64,000 nucleotides of DNA from JAJTCH01 sp040386195 (GTDB lineage Bacteria > Pseudomonadota > Alphaproteobacteria > Rickettsiales > UBA1997), in the NCBI GenBank assembly GCA_040386195.1, contig JAZKFV010000002.1, forward strand, positions 1-64,000. The letters are read 5' to 3'. Below are positions 9,036 to 18,030 of this stretch, piece after piece. The stretch's first letter is position 1. Every line of letters starts with the position of its first letter. A model generated the notes under the pieces. That model was not told the DNA's origin. It did not search any database and saw only the letters and a list, made by a program, of their open reading frames with translations. The translations under genes were made by a program, and so were the position numbers.

Positions 9036-10289
9036 TTATTCATAACGCAAAATCTCGGCCGGGTTGGCTTTGCTTGCTTTGTAGGCGGGATAAATTGTGG
9101 CGAGAAACGATAAAATTAAGGACATAACAGTAATTAAAACAACATCAGAAATAAAAATTTTGGAAGGTAATTGTGAGAGAAAATAAATTGTTGGGTTGAA
9201 TAAATCGGTGCCGGTGATTGATTCTAGCCATTTTTTTATAGTGTTAATATTGGTAGAAAATGCTACACCGATGATTAATCCCAGCAAAGTTCCCGCCATT
9301 CCAATCAAACTGCCACAAATCAGAAAAATTCTCATCACACTAGCTTTTGCCATTCCCATGGTGCGCAGGCAGGCGATGTTTTTCTTTTTATCGCCAACTA
9401 GCATTATCAGGCTGGAAATAATATTGAAGGCGGCGACTAAAATGATCAGAGTTAAAATTAAAAACATCACCGTGCTTTCAACTTTTAAAGCGTCAATGAA
9501 GCCAGAATTGGCTTGTTGCCAATCCATTATGTAAAGTTCAGAAAAATTATTGTGGATTAAATTTTCAACTTGGCTTTTAAGTATTGCAATTTGAGTGGGA
9601 TCGCCACCAAAAATTTCAATTGCGGAAGCGGATTCTTTATAACGAAAATGTAATTGCGCCGCGCCAAAATTCATAAAAACTGTGCTGGCATCATATTCAT
9701 ACATTCCACTTTCAAACACGCCGCCAACCTTATAGGTCTTGATTCTAGGAATTGATCCTAAAATTGTATTATTAGTTTCAGAAGAAATAATTTTGAGCTC
9801 ATCACCAACATCAAGACGCATATTATTAGCAATTCCTGAGCCAATAACAATTTCATCTTTATTATTCAAATTATTGATATCGCCGCGAACAATATTTTGA
9901 ACAATTAATTTTTTATGCTTCAAATCATCAAGCTCAACCGCCTTAATCAAACCGCCCGCCGCCTTGCCGTTAGCGGTTAGCATTGCTTGGCTTTCAACAA
10001 TTGGATTAACATATTGCAAACCTTGCAAAGTTTTTAATTGTTCAATAATTTGCTGATAATTTTTGATATTTCCTTCCCGAGAATAAACCGTCAAATGCGA
10101 ATTAATTCCCAAAATTCGATTAACCAATTCATAACGAAACCCATTCATCACCGACATCACAATAATCAAAGTGGCAACTCCAATCATAATTCCCACAAAT
10201 GAAAAAATGGCAATCACCGAAATAAATCCTTCTTGGCGTTTAGCTTTGAGATAACGCAGTGCAATGAGAAATTCTAGTTTTGAGAACAT
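9036..10289 (-). CDS. lolC: LolC/LolE-type lipoprotein-releasing permease
   Basis: Inner-membrane permease of the LolCDE ABC transporter, which extracts lipoproteins from the inner membrane and passes them to LolA. The 417 residues show the family plan: an N-terminal amphipathic start (FLIALRYLKAKRQEGFISVI), a first membrane helix at about 25-48, a periplasmic domain to about residue 265, and three membrane helices of the FtsX type near 270-400, ending YPAYKASKANPAEILRYE. One LolC/E-like subunit often serves as a homodimer in alphaproteobacteria. The ATPase lolD is not adjacent. A PIN toxin gene ends six bases upstream of the start. Confidence 0.92.
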   Translation of the reverse strand: MFSKLEFLIALRYLKAKRQEGFISVIAIFSFVGIMIGVATLIIVMSVMNGFRYELVNRILGINSHLTVYSREGNIKNYQQIIEQLKTLQGLQYVNPIVESQAMLTANGKAAGGLIKAVELDDLKHKKLIVQNIVRGDINNLNNKDEIVIGSGIANNMRLDVGDELKIISSETNNTILGSIPRIKTYKVGGVFESGMYEYDASTVFMNFGAAQLHFRYKESASAIEIFGGDPTQIAILKSQVENLIHNNFSELYIMDWQQANSGFIDALKVESTVMFLILTLIILVAAFNIISSLIMLVGDKKKNIACLRTMGMAKASVMRIFLICGSLIGMAGTLLGLIIGVAFSTNINTIKKWLESITGTDLFNPTIYFLSQLPSKIFISDVVLITVMSLILSFLATIYPAYKASKANPAEILRYE

Positions 10290-10295
10290 ATTTAT

Positions 10296-10709
10296 TTAGG
10301 AAAAATTAAGAAAATTTTTAGCGGAGATAATTTGGGTTTGAAGATATTTTGATTGAGGAAAATCTTTCAAATTACCAGTGATCAAAAAATCACAGTCACC
10401 TTTAATGGCAGTCTTCAAATATATTTCATCATCTTGATCAGGAAGTTTTGGTGCATTTTTTATATCATCAATTTTAACTAAAATTGAATGTTCACAGATA
10501 ATTTTTACCAAAGATAACAACCTTAATTTATAGTTTTGAAATTTTTTTCTATTAATCACCTCTTTATATTCCAATAATATTTCCTGACAAATATAGTTTT
10601 GATGATTTTTTAATATATTGGAGATGACTTGGCGACAGTTGCCATCAGACATTCCAGCAGAAATAATAATATTACAATCGATAACTGTGGTGAGTTTTCT
10701 TTTAGTCAT
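10296..10709 (-). CDS. PIN-domain toxin (putative ribonuclease)
   Basis: A 137-residue protein of the PIN-fold toxin type, probably a metal-dependent RNase. The core acidic residues are visible: the first aspartate in TTVIDCNIIIS (residue 11), an acidic cluster PDQDDEIYLKTA near 92-103, and the last aspartate in DFLITGNLKDF. This ordering matches the VapC-like 'putative toxin, PIN family' group. Its start overlaps the antitoxin stop by one base (TAATG), the usual sign of translational coupling. The pair is transcribed toward lolC. The target RNA cannot be read from sequence. Confidence 0.85.
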   Translation of the reverse strand: MTKRKLTTVIDCNIIISAGMSDGNCRQVISNILKNHQNYICQEILLEYKEVINRKKFQNYKLRLLSLVKIICEHSILVKIDDIKNAPKLPDQDDEIYLKTAIKGDCDFLITGNLKDFPQSKYLQTQIISAKNFLNFS

Positions 10710-11005
10710 TAGCGTTTTTTACGAGACAATTTTATTTCTTTATTTACCACTTTTAGAATTTGTTGTTCACTGAGCCCATCAAAATCACCTGATATTTCCT
10801 GCTTAAACAAATCATTAAAAGCTTTTAGAGCATTTTTCTTTTGAGAGTCTTGTTTTTTCTCAAGAGGTTCAATAACTAACTTGTTTTTATCTTGTCGGAA
10901 AGAAATATAATCACCAATTTTGAGATGATTTTGTTTGCGGTAATCCGCAGGAATAGTGATTTGAAAGCCAGTTGTAATTTTGTTAATTCTAGTTTCTAAA
11001 GACAT
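10709..11005 (-). CDS. AbrB/MazE-type antitoxin
   Basis: A 98-residue protein whose first 50 residues form a SpoVT/AbrB swapped-hairpin DNA-binding domain (KITTGFQITIPADYRKQNHL, then KIGDYISF). The charged C-terminal tail is where such antitoxins wrap their toxin. It precedes the PIN toxin with a one-base overlap and probably represses its own promoter, since two copies of a 13-base palindrome lie just upstream of its start. The ATG at 11005 is supported by this layout. Confidence 0.87.
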   Translation of the reverse strand: MSLETRINKITTGFQITIPADYRKQNHLKIGDYISFRQDKNKLVIEPLEKKQDSQKKNALKAFNDLFKQEISGDFDGLSEQQILKVVNKEIKLSRKKR

Positions 11006-11026
11006 AATTTTTTAGTAAATAATTTT

Positions 11027-11066
11027 TAGTATATTACTAAATTAGTATATTACTATAATATGTCAA
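11027..11066 (-). promoter_or_regulatory. Paired palindromic operator of the toxin-antitoxin operon
   Basis: The 13-base palindrome TAGTATATTACTA occurs twice (11027-11039 and 11043-11055), 16 bases apart start to start, 22 bases upstream of the antitoxin ATG. A minus-strand TTGACA (11066-11061) abuts the distal copy and could be the -35 element; no convincing -10 at the standard distance is seen. Paired inverted repeats next to the promoter are typical sites for autorepression by AbrB-type antitoxins. Confidence 0.6.
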
Positions 11067-11074
11067 TTTTTAAC

Positions 11075-12082
11075 TTAACTCACTCCCTTAGAAGTTGAAT
11101 ATTCAAAGTGGAAGGGTGTTTCTGGATAAACCAAGTGGTAAATGCTGTGACAAGCAGTTGCTGCTTCGGCGAAGCCGCTTAAGATTAGTTTTAGTTTGTT
11201 AGTGTAATGAGCAATGTCGCCGATGGCGTAGATTGCTGGTTCGGAGGTTTGCATGGTGGTAAAATTGACTTCGATTAAATTTTTGTGCAAGTTCAAACCC
11301 CAATGGGCGATGGGGCCAAGTTCCATTGCTAGGCCGTAAAATGGTAATAAAATATCGGCTGGAATTTCTTTGATATTGCCAGAAAAGTCTTTAACCAAAA
11401 CTTGTTTAAGATGACCATTTTCGCCTTGCAAACCTTCGAGCTGATAAGGCACAATCGTTTCGATTTTACCTTCAATTGCCAAATTTTTTAGCTTTTCGGC
11501 ACTTTCCGGAGCGCAGCGAAATTTGTCTCTGCGATGAATTACGGAAATTTTTGTTGCAACTTCTGCCAAAGAAATTGCCCAATCAACTGCGGAATCTCCG
11601 CCGCCAGCAATTACAACATTTTTGCCGATAAAATCTTTACGGCTTTTAACCATATAAAAAACGCTTTTACCTTCAAATTCTTCAATATTAGCAATGGGCG
11701 GGCGATTAGGGCCAAAGGCTCCACAACCGGCAGCAATAATGATTGCTTTAGCTTCAATGATAGTTCCTTTGGAAGTTGTGACTTGCAGATTTTTATTTTC
11801 TAATCTTGTTAATTTTTCAACTCTTTGACTTAAATGAAAAACTGCTTCAAAAGGTTTGGCTTGTTCTGCTAATTTTTCAATTAATTCAGCTGCCAAAATT
11901 TGTGGATGAGCCGGAATATCATAAATTGGTTTTTCTGGATAAAGCGCGCTACATTGACCGCCGATAAAATCTAAAGTGTCAACCACGTGACATTTCATTT
12001 TAAGCATTCCTGCTTCAAAAACAGTGAATAAACCAGCTGGCCCAGCACCGATAACGATGATGTCGGTTTTGTGAATAGACAT
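11075..12082 (-). CDS. Ferredoxin-NADP reductase, thioredoxin-reductase-like
   Basis: A 335-residue FAD/NAD(P)H flavoprotein that moves electrons between NADPH and ferredoxin or flavodoxin. The FAD-binding motif GAGPAGL is at about residues 12-18, and a second nucleotide-binding glycine motif, GGGDSAVDWA, is near 160. The CxxC disulfide of true thioredoxin reductase is absent, and the FIGGQCSALYPEKPIYDIPA stretch is the signature of the type-2 ferredoxin-NADP reductase group common in alphaproteobacteria and Firmicutes. It is divergent from virB4 across a repeat-bearing 154-base gap. Confidence 0.9.
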   Translation of the reverse strand: MSIHKTDIIVIGAGPAGLFTVFEAGMLKMKCHVVDTLDFIGGQCSALYPEKPIYDIPAHPQILAAELIEKLAEQAKPFEAVFHLSQRVEKLTRLENKNLQVTTSKGTIIEAKAIIIAAGCGAFGPNRPPIANIEEFEGKSVFYMVKSRKDFIGKNVVIAGGGDSAVDWAISLAEVATKISVIHRRDKFRCAPESAEKLKNLAIEGKIETIVPYQLEGLQGENGHLKQVLVKDFSGNIKEIPADILLPFYGLAMELGPIAHWGLNLHKNLIEVNFTTMQTSEPAIYAIGDIAHYTNKLKLILSGFAEAATACHSIYHLVYPETPFHFEYSTSKGVS

Positions 12083-12087
12083 GAAAA

Positions 12088-12232
12088 TAATGATTAATGA
12101 TTAATGTTTAATTGTTAATGGTCGGGTACTTTATAGATCAAAACTTAATTTTACAAATTAAGTAAAAATTATTTACAACTCAGATTGATGATTGATAATA
12201 ATTAATCATTAATCATTAACCATTAACCATTA
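12088..12232. repeat. AT-rich heptamer repeat pair, inverted
   Basis: Runs of heptamers related to TAATGAT / TAATGGT lie on the left (12088-12121), and their reverse complements (ATTAATCATTAACCATT) on the right (12201-12232), making a large imperfect inverted repeat around about 80 bases. The unit fills the gap between the divergent ferredoxin reductase and virB4 genes. Similar runs lie at 36792-36862 and 52293-52327. The gap holds no gene; a virB3 was looked for and not found. Confidence 0.7.
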
Positions 12233-12236
12233 TTTA

Positions 12237-14618
12237 ATGCGTTTAACAGCAATAAAGCCAGCCAAAGAGAAAATTGCTCGTTCAGAAGTTTCTGCTGCTA
12301 ATTTTATTCCCTATAAATGCCATTACAATTCCGACACTATTCTTAATAAGGATGAAAGTTTGCTGCGGGTTATCAAGATTAAAGGTTTTGCTTTTGAAAC
12401 CGCTGATGACATTGAAATTGATCTGAAAAAAGCCTCACGAAATAATCTATTTAAAGGAATGGCTTCGGGCACATTTTCACTTTATTTTCACACGGTGCGC
12501 AGAAAAGAAAAAGCGTTTCCGGAAGGTAATATGCCTGATATTTTCACCGAACGGGTTAATCGTGAATGGAGCTTCAAACATAGTGATGATAAAAGTTTTA
12601 TTAACGAACATTATCTAACTATTATTCGTGGTCACAACAATTCAGTGGTGGCAAAAGTTCAACAGATGATTCAGAAAGTTCAACATAAAGCCGATCACTT
12701 AGCCTGGGAAAATCATCTGCGTGAATCTTTTGAAGAGCTTGATGAAATGACTATCCGAGTTTTAAACGGCTTTTCTTCTTATGGCGCCAGAACTCTCGGC
12801 ATTGTTGAAACTGAGGACGGAATTTTTAGTGAACTTTTGGAATTTTTAGGGCGCCTTGTCAATTGCGGTTTTAGCCAACAAATGACTTTGCCAACTATGG
12901 GCATTGATCATTATTTACCAATCAGCCGATTATTTTTTGGCGGCAAATCAATTGAAGCGCGACATCCTCTAGGCAGTAAATATGCTGGCATTGTTTCCAT
13001 CAAAGAATATCGCCCTTCAACTCACGCGGGAATGTTTGATGGTTTTATGCAATTGCCGTTTGAAATGATTATGAGCCAATCATTTTCTTTTATTGATCGC
13101 ATGATTGCGATTAGCTCGATGCAATTACAACAAAGAAGATTGGTGCAATCAGAAGATGTGGCAATTTCACAAATTGGCGAAATTGATGAAGCCTTAGATT
13201 CCGCAATGAGCGGAGAATTTGCTTTTGGCAATCACCATTGCACAGTTCTTTGCATTGAAGATAGTTTAAAATCTTTGGAAAGCGCCTTATCAATGGCAAT
13301 TGTTGAAATGGCAAATGTTGGCGTTAACGCAGTTCGCGAAAGGCTAAATTTAGAACCAGCTTATTGGGCGCAATTGCCTGGCAATGCTGCTTTTGCAGTT
13401 AGAAAATCAATCGTCAATACTTTAAACATCGCCAGCTTTGCCTCTTTTCACAATTATCCATCCGGCAAAAGAAAAGCCAATCATTGGGGTAATGCTGTTA
13501 CTGTGTTTAATACTGTTTCGGGCACACCATTTTTCTTTAGTTTTCATGTTCGTGATGTTGGGCATACAATGGTTATTGGTCCAACTGGCGCGGGTAAAAC
13601 TGTTCTACTCAATTTTTTATGCGCGCAAGCACAAAAATTTAACGGACGATTATTTTTCTTCGATAAAGATCGCGGCGCCGAAATATTTTTGCGCGCAATT
13701 CACGGAACTTATATGACTCCGGAAACTTCCAAACCTTCCGGCTTCAACCCTTTCCAACTCGAAGATAACGCCACTAATCGCTCTTTTTTAGTTGAATTTT
13801 TAAGAACTTTAGTCACCTACGATAATGATAAATTAAGCCCTGAAGATTTAGATAAGCTTGGTGAAGCGGTGAATGGCAATTACAAACTTCCGCAAAAACA
13901 AAGAAAATTATCCAACCTAGCACCCTTTATGGGAATTGGCGGGCCAGGATCTTTGGCAGGAAAATTATCAATGTGGCACGGGCTGGGATCACATAATAAA
14001 TTATTCGATAATGAAGAAGATGTAATTGATTTTGACTCCAATCGCATTTTTGGTTTTGAAATGGGTGAAATGCTTAAAGATCGTTATGCTCTTGGTCCGG
14101 TGCTATTATATCTATTTCATCGCATTCAAAAATCATTAGATGGCAGACCAACAATGATCGTTCTCGATGAGGCTTGGGCATTAATTGATAATCCAATTTT
14201 TGCGCCCAAAATTAAAGATTGGCTCAAAACTTTGCGAAAATTAAATACCTGCGTAATCTTTGCCACTCAATCAGTTGAAGATGCTGCTAAAAGTTCAATT
14301 TCAGATACTTTAGTTCAACAAACTGCCACCCAAATTTTCTTGCCTAATTTGAAAGCGACCGATGTTTATCAAAAAGTTTTTATGCTTTCCGAACGTGAAT
14401 TTAGCTTGGTCAAAACCACTGATCCTGCAAGTAGATTTTTCTTGCTCAAACAAGATAATGATGGCGTGGTCGCCAGAATTGATTTGAGTGGAATGGATGA
14501 GGTGATCAGAGTTTTATCTGGCAAAATTGAAACCATTTCTCTGCTTGATACAATTGTTGCTGAAGTTGGATCTGATCCGGCTTTATGGCTGGATATATTT
14601 TATGAAAGATCTTCTTAG
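12237..14618 (+). CDS. virB4: Type IV secretion ATPase VirB4
   Basis: Cytoplasmic ATPase that powers pilus assembly and substrate transfer in P-type type IV secretion systems. The 793 residues have the CagE/TrbE/VirB4 N-terminal domain, then the C-terminal ATPase with Walker A GPTGAGKT near 446-453, Walker B TMIVLDEAWALI near 640, and the motif IFATQSVEDA after it. Length matches Rickettsiales VirB4 (about 800). A virB6 gene follows after seven bases. In Rickettsia virB3 usually overlaps the virB4 start; none is present here, so VirB3 must be encoded elsewhere or be lost. Confidence 0.95.
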   Translation: MRLTAIKPAKEKIARSEVSAANFIPYKCHYNSDTILNKDESLLRVIKIKGFAFETADDIEIDLKKASRNNLFKGMASGTFSLYFHTVRRKEKAFPEGNMPDIFTERVNREWSFKHSDDKSFINEHYLTIIRGHNNSVVAKVQQMIQKVQHKADHLAWENHLRESFEELDEMTIRVLNGFSSYGARTLGIVETEDGIFSELLEFLGRLVNCGFSQQMTLPTMGIDHYLPISRLFFGGKSIEARHPLGSKYAGIVSIKEYRPSTHAGMFDGFMQLPFEMIMSQSFSFIDRMIAISSMQLQQRRLVQSEDVAISQIGEIDEALDSAMSGEFAFGNHHCTVLCIEDSLKSLESALSMAIVEMANVGVNAVRERLNLEPAYWAQLPGNAAFAVRKSIVNTLNIASFASFHNYPSGKRKANHWGNAVTVFNTVSGTPFFFSFHVRDVGHTMVIGPTGAGKTVLLNFLCAQAQKFNGRLFFFDKDRGAEIFLRAIHGTYMTPETSKPSGFNPFQLEDNATNRSFLVEFLRTLVTYDNDKLSPEDLDKLGEAVNGNYKLPQKQRKLSNLAPFMGIGGPGSLAGKLSMWHGLGSHNKLFDNEEDVIDFDSNRIFGFEMGEMLKDRYALGPVLLYLFHRIQKSLDGRPTMIVLDEAWALIDNPIFAPKIKDWLKTLRKLNTCVIFATQSVEDAAKSSISDTLVQQTATQIFLPNLKATDVYQKVFMLSEREFSLVKTTDPASRFFLLKQDNDGVVARIDLSGMDEVIRVLSGKIETISLLDTIVAEVGSDPALWLDIFYERSS

Positions 14619-14625
14619 ATAATAG

Positions 14626-17600
14626 ATGATAAAAAACCTGCGCTTTAAATTCTTAATCACTTTATTTTTCTTTGCCCTATTTGCAACCAACGCTATTGCT
14701 GGTTCTGGCGATAAAGATCGTTTTCGCACTTGCTCACCTTTAGGCGGATCAACCTCTAATGACAACCCTAAACCTTCCGATCTTGATTATAGCCCGCTTA
14801 ATGGTGGTGACGATTTTTCCTTTGATGAGGCTAACGGCTATTGCTGGACTGTGGTTGGTCCTTTATATGGCGCAGTTAAAATAACTATTCCGATAATGAA
14901 TCGCTTATGCGCAAGCGGCAGCACCATTCCACGACCAACTCCACGACCAATTCAAGATAGTCAAGACATCATCAGAGCAACCATCAATTGCGCCGCTAAT
15001 CACGATCCAAGATGTTGTAGCGCAATAAGCGTTGCCTACGCCGAACTAGGCAGCTTTATTGCTGGAATGCGCATTCAATATGAAGTTGCTCAAGCCGCTT
15101 ATCAAGGCAGCGCGCTTTGCGGTGGGGGCAATGACGATAATTGGATGCGTTGGCACAGCCAATCAATGAATCGAGATATTCCGGATAAAAAAACTAGCGT
15201 TGAAAATCAAATTAAAACCTGGGTGGCAGAGTGCAATAGCGATCCAACTTCAAGCACTTGCGCCAGTTTAAGCAACGGTCTTAATCAAAGAGAATATCGC
15301 CAATGGTATTATGGTGGCGTTGAAAGAGAAGATATTAGCGACAATGCTTGCCCAGATGTAACCAGAGCGGCTGTGGATGGTGAAAATATCGTGACCTATG
15401 GCGATAAAACATATCCGGCACAAAAATATTATTTGCGCGGCACCGAGCCGGGAAATTATGCCTGCGAACGCTTTAACTATCGCCTGAATAAAAGTGATCC
15501 TTTGAACAATAATTCGCCACTTAGCGAACTCAGGATTAAAGATTACGATTACGCCTATAGATGTTGTCAAAATAAAAGCAAATCTTCGGTTTGTATTGAA
15601 AGAAAATATTGCACTGACGGCGTTGATATAATTGGCGGAAATTGCCTTCCTGAAAATATCATCACCAAACATAAATTCTGTCAAGCTGGCAGCCAATGTT
15701 CAATTGGTCCAGGTGCTAATAAAATTATTTATAGCGCCAATTACCAAGACAATGATCGAATGGTTTGCGTCAATACTGTCAATCTTTGCCCTTATGATTT
15801 TAATTTGGGCGGCGGCAGCGTTCAATGCGATTATTACAAAGACGGCAACGGCACTGGGAATGATTTTGTAGCAATCTCCACCACTGATATTGCCAATCAA
15901 ACTTGTGATACTAAAAGTGAAATCAGAAACGCCGATTGCTCTTTTAACGAAAAAGCCGGCAAATGCCGCAATTATTGCCAGCATCTCAACCATTGCGTAA
16001 TTGTTGGCGGCACTGATTACATCTATGATAGCGAAATTTCTTCACCTTATTTTTCCAATGCCTGTTTGAATTTTATTGGCGATTCCAAAAATGAATATGG
16101 CTATGGCCAACCAACTGGCGCTGGTGATACTAGTATAACTGGTGTACAAAAACACTTCACCGCACCAATGGCGCAATGCGTTCGAGAAACTTTGGAGAAT
16201 GTTTTTTATAATCGCGCCGGACACAGTAAATGTGGAAATATCAATGAATTTCCTGATGCAAACGGCAATTGCTTCACCAACTTTTATCAATATCAAGCAG
16301 GTCAAAATGTTGCCGATGAATCATTCTTTTTCTACATTCAGGATCATTTAAAAGATGCCATTAAATTAATTTTAACCGTCTCAATTATGATGCACGGCTT
16401 TAAAATTTTACTCACCGGCACTCCGTTTAAACATTCCGAATTAATAACCTACATCGTCAAAATTGGTCTAGTTTTATTTTTTGCCACTGGAACCGCCTGG
16501 CAAGGCTTCTTCTTTGATGGGGTTTATAACGCCTCGAGCACTTTTTCGACAATCGTAATGAATATCAAAACCAGCCCACTGGAAATTCAGCGCGACGGTT
16601 GTCAATTTGGCAACATAAAACTGCCCGATGGCACTAGCGAAAATGTTTCTGAATATCCGAAAGGAAAAGAATATTTGGCGGTCTTCGATACTTTCGATTG
16701 TAAGATTGCTCGCTATTTAGGCTTTGGGCCTTCGGCCACCGTTGCCAATATCGCCAAAATTATTCTACCAGCTTTAATCAGCCCAGCAGTTGGCGCCATT
16801 GGAATTTACTTTGCTCTTTTAACTATGGCATTTGGCTTTTTTATGATTGCCGCTTGCTTTAGGGCTTTACATATTTTCCTAACTTCCGCCTTCGCAATTA
16901 TTCTGCTGGTTTATGTCTCGCCAATCACCATCACCGCTATTTTGTTCGCTAAAACCAAACCTCTTTTTGACCGCTGGCTCAACAACCTGATTGGCTATAG
17001 CTTGCAGCCAATTATTCTTTTTGCCTATATGGGTTTCTTCATCACTATTTTTGAAACTTTAGTTACCGGCAGCGCCACCTTTACCGGCAAAGCTCCCCAA
17101 AAAGAAATTGTTTGTGATAAAGTTTGTGTGGATAAGGACGGCAATGTAACTGTTCTGCAGGCTGACGATGGTTTGGGCGGCATTATCAACGATATCAATC
17201 AAAATGTTATCAATCCGGCAGTTAATGGAGTTATTGATAATGTCATTAACCCAGCCGCAGATTCGCTTGGAGCCAGTGGCATTAATGGCATTAATGGCAG
17301 CAATAGCGCACCAATTTGCAATCTAGATGCCGGCAGCAAAATCTTCGATCCAATGTCGGATAGTGTTGCTTGTATGATGAATTTGAAGAATAAATATTTT
17401 GGCAAGATTCCAGTTTTAGAACCGCTTGGCATTGGCTTGCCAATCTTAAAAGATTTTTTCACCAACAATGGTCGACAAAAAATTCTGGCAATGACCAAAG
17501 CCGTTTTAATCATCTATATTCTCGCCAGCTTTATGGATGAAATTCCTGGCATCGCTTCTAGTTTAATGGGCGGAAACACCTTGCCAGAATCCAAAATTTA

Positions 17601-17763
17601 TGGTGCTGAACAAATGGCTAAAAAAGTTGGCAAATTAATTGGTGCAGTGCAAAAACGCGGCGCTGGCGCAACTCGAAAAATTGGCAGCAAAATCGCCGCC
17701 CGAGCCAAAAGTGCAGCAAGATCAGCAGGGGTGAAGAAAAATGACGATGATGGTGGAGATTAA
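14626..17763 (+). CDS. virB6: VirB6/TrbL-like T4SS membrane protein, extended
   Basis: Polytopic inner-membrane channel component of the type IV secretion system. The 1045 residues are far longer than Agrobacterium VirB6 (about 295) but normal for Rickettsiales. A signal peptide (about 1-25) precedes a large cysteine-rich extracytoplasmic domain to about residue 560. The TrbL/VirB6 membrane core begins at about 567 (DHLKDAIKLILTVSIMMHG), with further membrane helices at about 600-620, 705-770 and 785-815. A soluble loop and one more helix near 960 follow, then a basic, alanine-rich C-terminus. Only one virB6 is present, whereas Rickettsia carry several in tandem. It is cotranscribed with virB4 (seven-base gap). 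The cysteine-rich domain suggests disulfide bonding in the periplasm. Confidence 0.85.
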   Translation: MIKNLRFKFLITLFFFALFATNAIAGSGDKDRFRTCSPLGGSTSNDNPKPSDLDYSPLNGGDDFSFDEANGYCWTVVGPLYGAVKITIPIMNRLCASGSTIPRPTPRPIQDSQDIIRATINCAANHDPRCCSAISVAYAELGSFIAGMRIQYEVAQAAYQGSALCGGGNDDNWMRWHSQSMNRDIPDKKTSVENQIKTWVAECNSDPTSSTCASLSNGLNQREYRQWYYGGVEREDISDNACPDVTRAAVDGENIVTYGDKTYPAQKYYLRGTEPGNYACERFNYRLNKSDPLNNNSPLSELRIKDYDYAYRCCQNKSKSSVCIERKYCTDGVDIIGGNCLPENIITKHKFCQAGSQCSIGPGANKIIYSANYQDNDRMVCVNTVNLCPYDFNLGGGSVQCDYYKDGNGTGNDFVAISTTDIANQTCDTKSEIRNADCSFNEKAGKCRNYCQHLNHCVIVGGTDYIYDSEISSPYFSNACLNFIGDSKNEYGYGQPTGAGDTSITGVQKHFTAPMAQCVRETLENVFYNRAGHSKCGNINEFPDANGNCFTNFYQYQAGQNVADESFFFYIQDHLKDAIKLILTVSIMMHGFKILLTGTPFKHSELITYIVKIGLVLFFATGTAWQGFFFDGVYNASSTFSTIVMNIKTSPLEIQRDGCQFGNIKLPDGTSENVSEYPKGKEYLAVFDTFDCKIARYLGFGPSATVANIAKIILPALISPAVGAIGIYFALLTMAFGFFMIAACFRALHIFLTSAFAIILLVYVSPITITAILFAKTKPLFDRWLNNLIGYSLQPIILFAYMGFFITIFETLVTGSATFTGKAPQKEIVCDKVCVDKDGNVTVLQADDGLGGIINDINQNVINPAVNGVIDNVINPAADSLGASGINGINGSNSAPICNLDAGSKIFDPMSDSVACMMNLKNKYFGKIPVLEPLGIGLPILKDFFTNNGRQKILAMTKAVLIIYILASFMDEIPGIASSLMGGNTLPESKIYGAEQMAKKVGKLIGAVQKRGAGATRKIGSKIAARAKSAARSAGVKKNDDDGGD

Positions 17764-17778
17764 AAATTTAACTCAAAT

Positions 17779-18024
17779 TTAATTCATTCCCAGAGCTTCT
17801 TTATAAGTCTCCAGCAAGAATTCTTGTTCATCTAATTTCGCCTTATCTAGCTTTCTCATTGAGATAATTTTTCTGATAGTCTTAACATCAAAACCAGCGG
17901 CTTTAGCTTCGTCAAAAATTTCTTTAATACTGCTGGAAATTTCTTTTTTTTGATCTTCATACATTTCCACACCTTCAATATATTTTTTCAAAAGTTCAGC
18001 GGTGTTTTTGTTAATTTCGGACAT
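17779..18024 (-). CDS. gapR: GapR-like DNA-binding protein (DUF2312)
   Basis: An 81-residue protein of the DUF2312 family. Its middle, EIFDEAKAAGFDVKTIRKII, followed by SMRKLD, matches Caulobacter GapR, which tracks overtwisted DNA ahead of replication and transcription and stimulates type II topoisomerases. The protein is predicted to be nearly all helical, as GapR is. It lies six bases downstream of rseP and is probably in its transcript. Family membership is clear; the role in this organism is inferred. Confidence 0.88.
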   Translation of the reverse strand: MSEINKNTAELLKKYIEGVEMYEDQKKEISSSIKEIFDEAKAAGFDVKTIRKIISMRKLDKAKLDEQEFLLETYKEALGMN

Positions 18025-18030
18025 ATTTTG

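Noticed and set aside
12083..12236. A short virB3 gene before virB4
   Set aside because: No open frame of about 90 codons exists; the gap is filled by AT-rich heptamer repeats.
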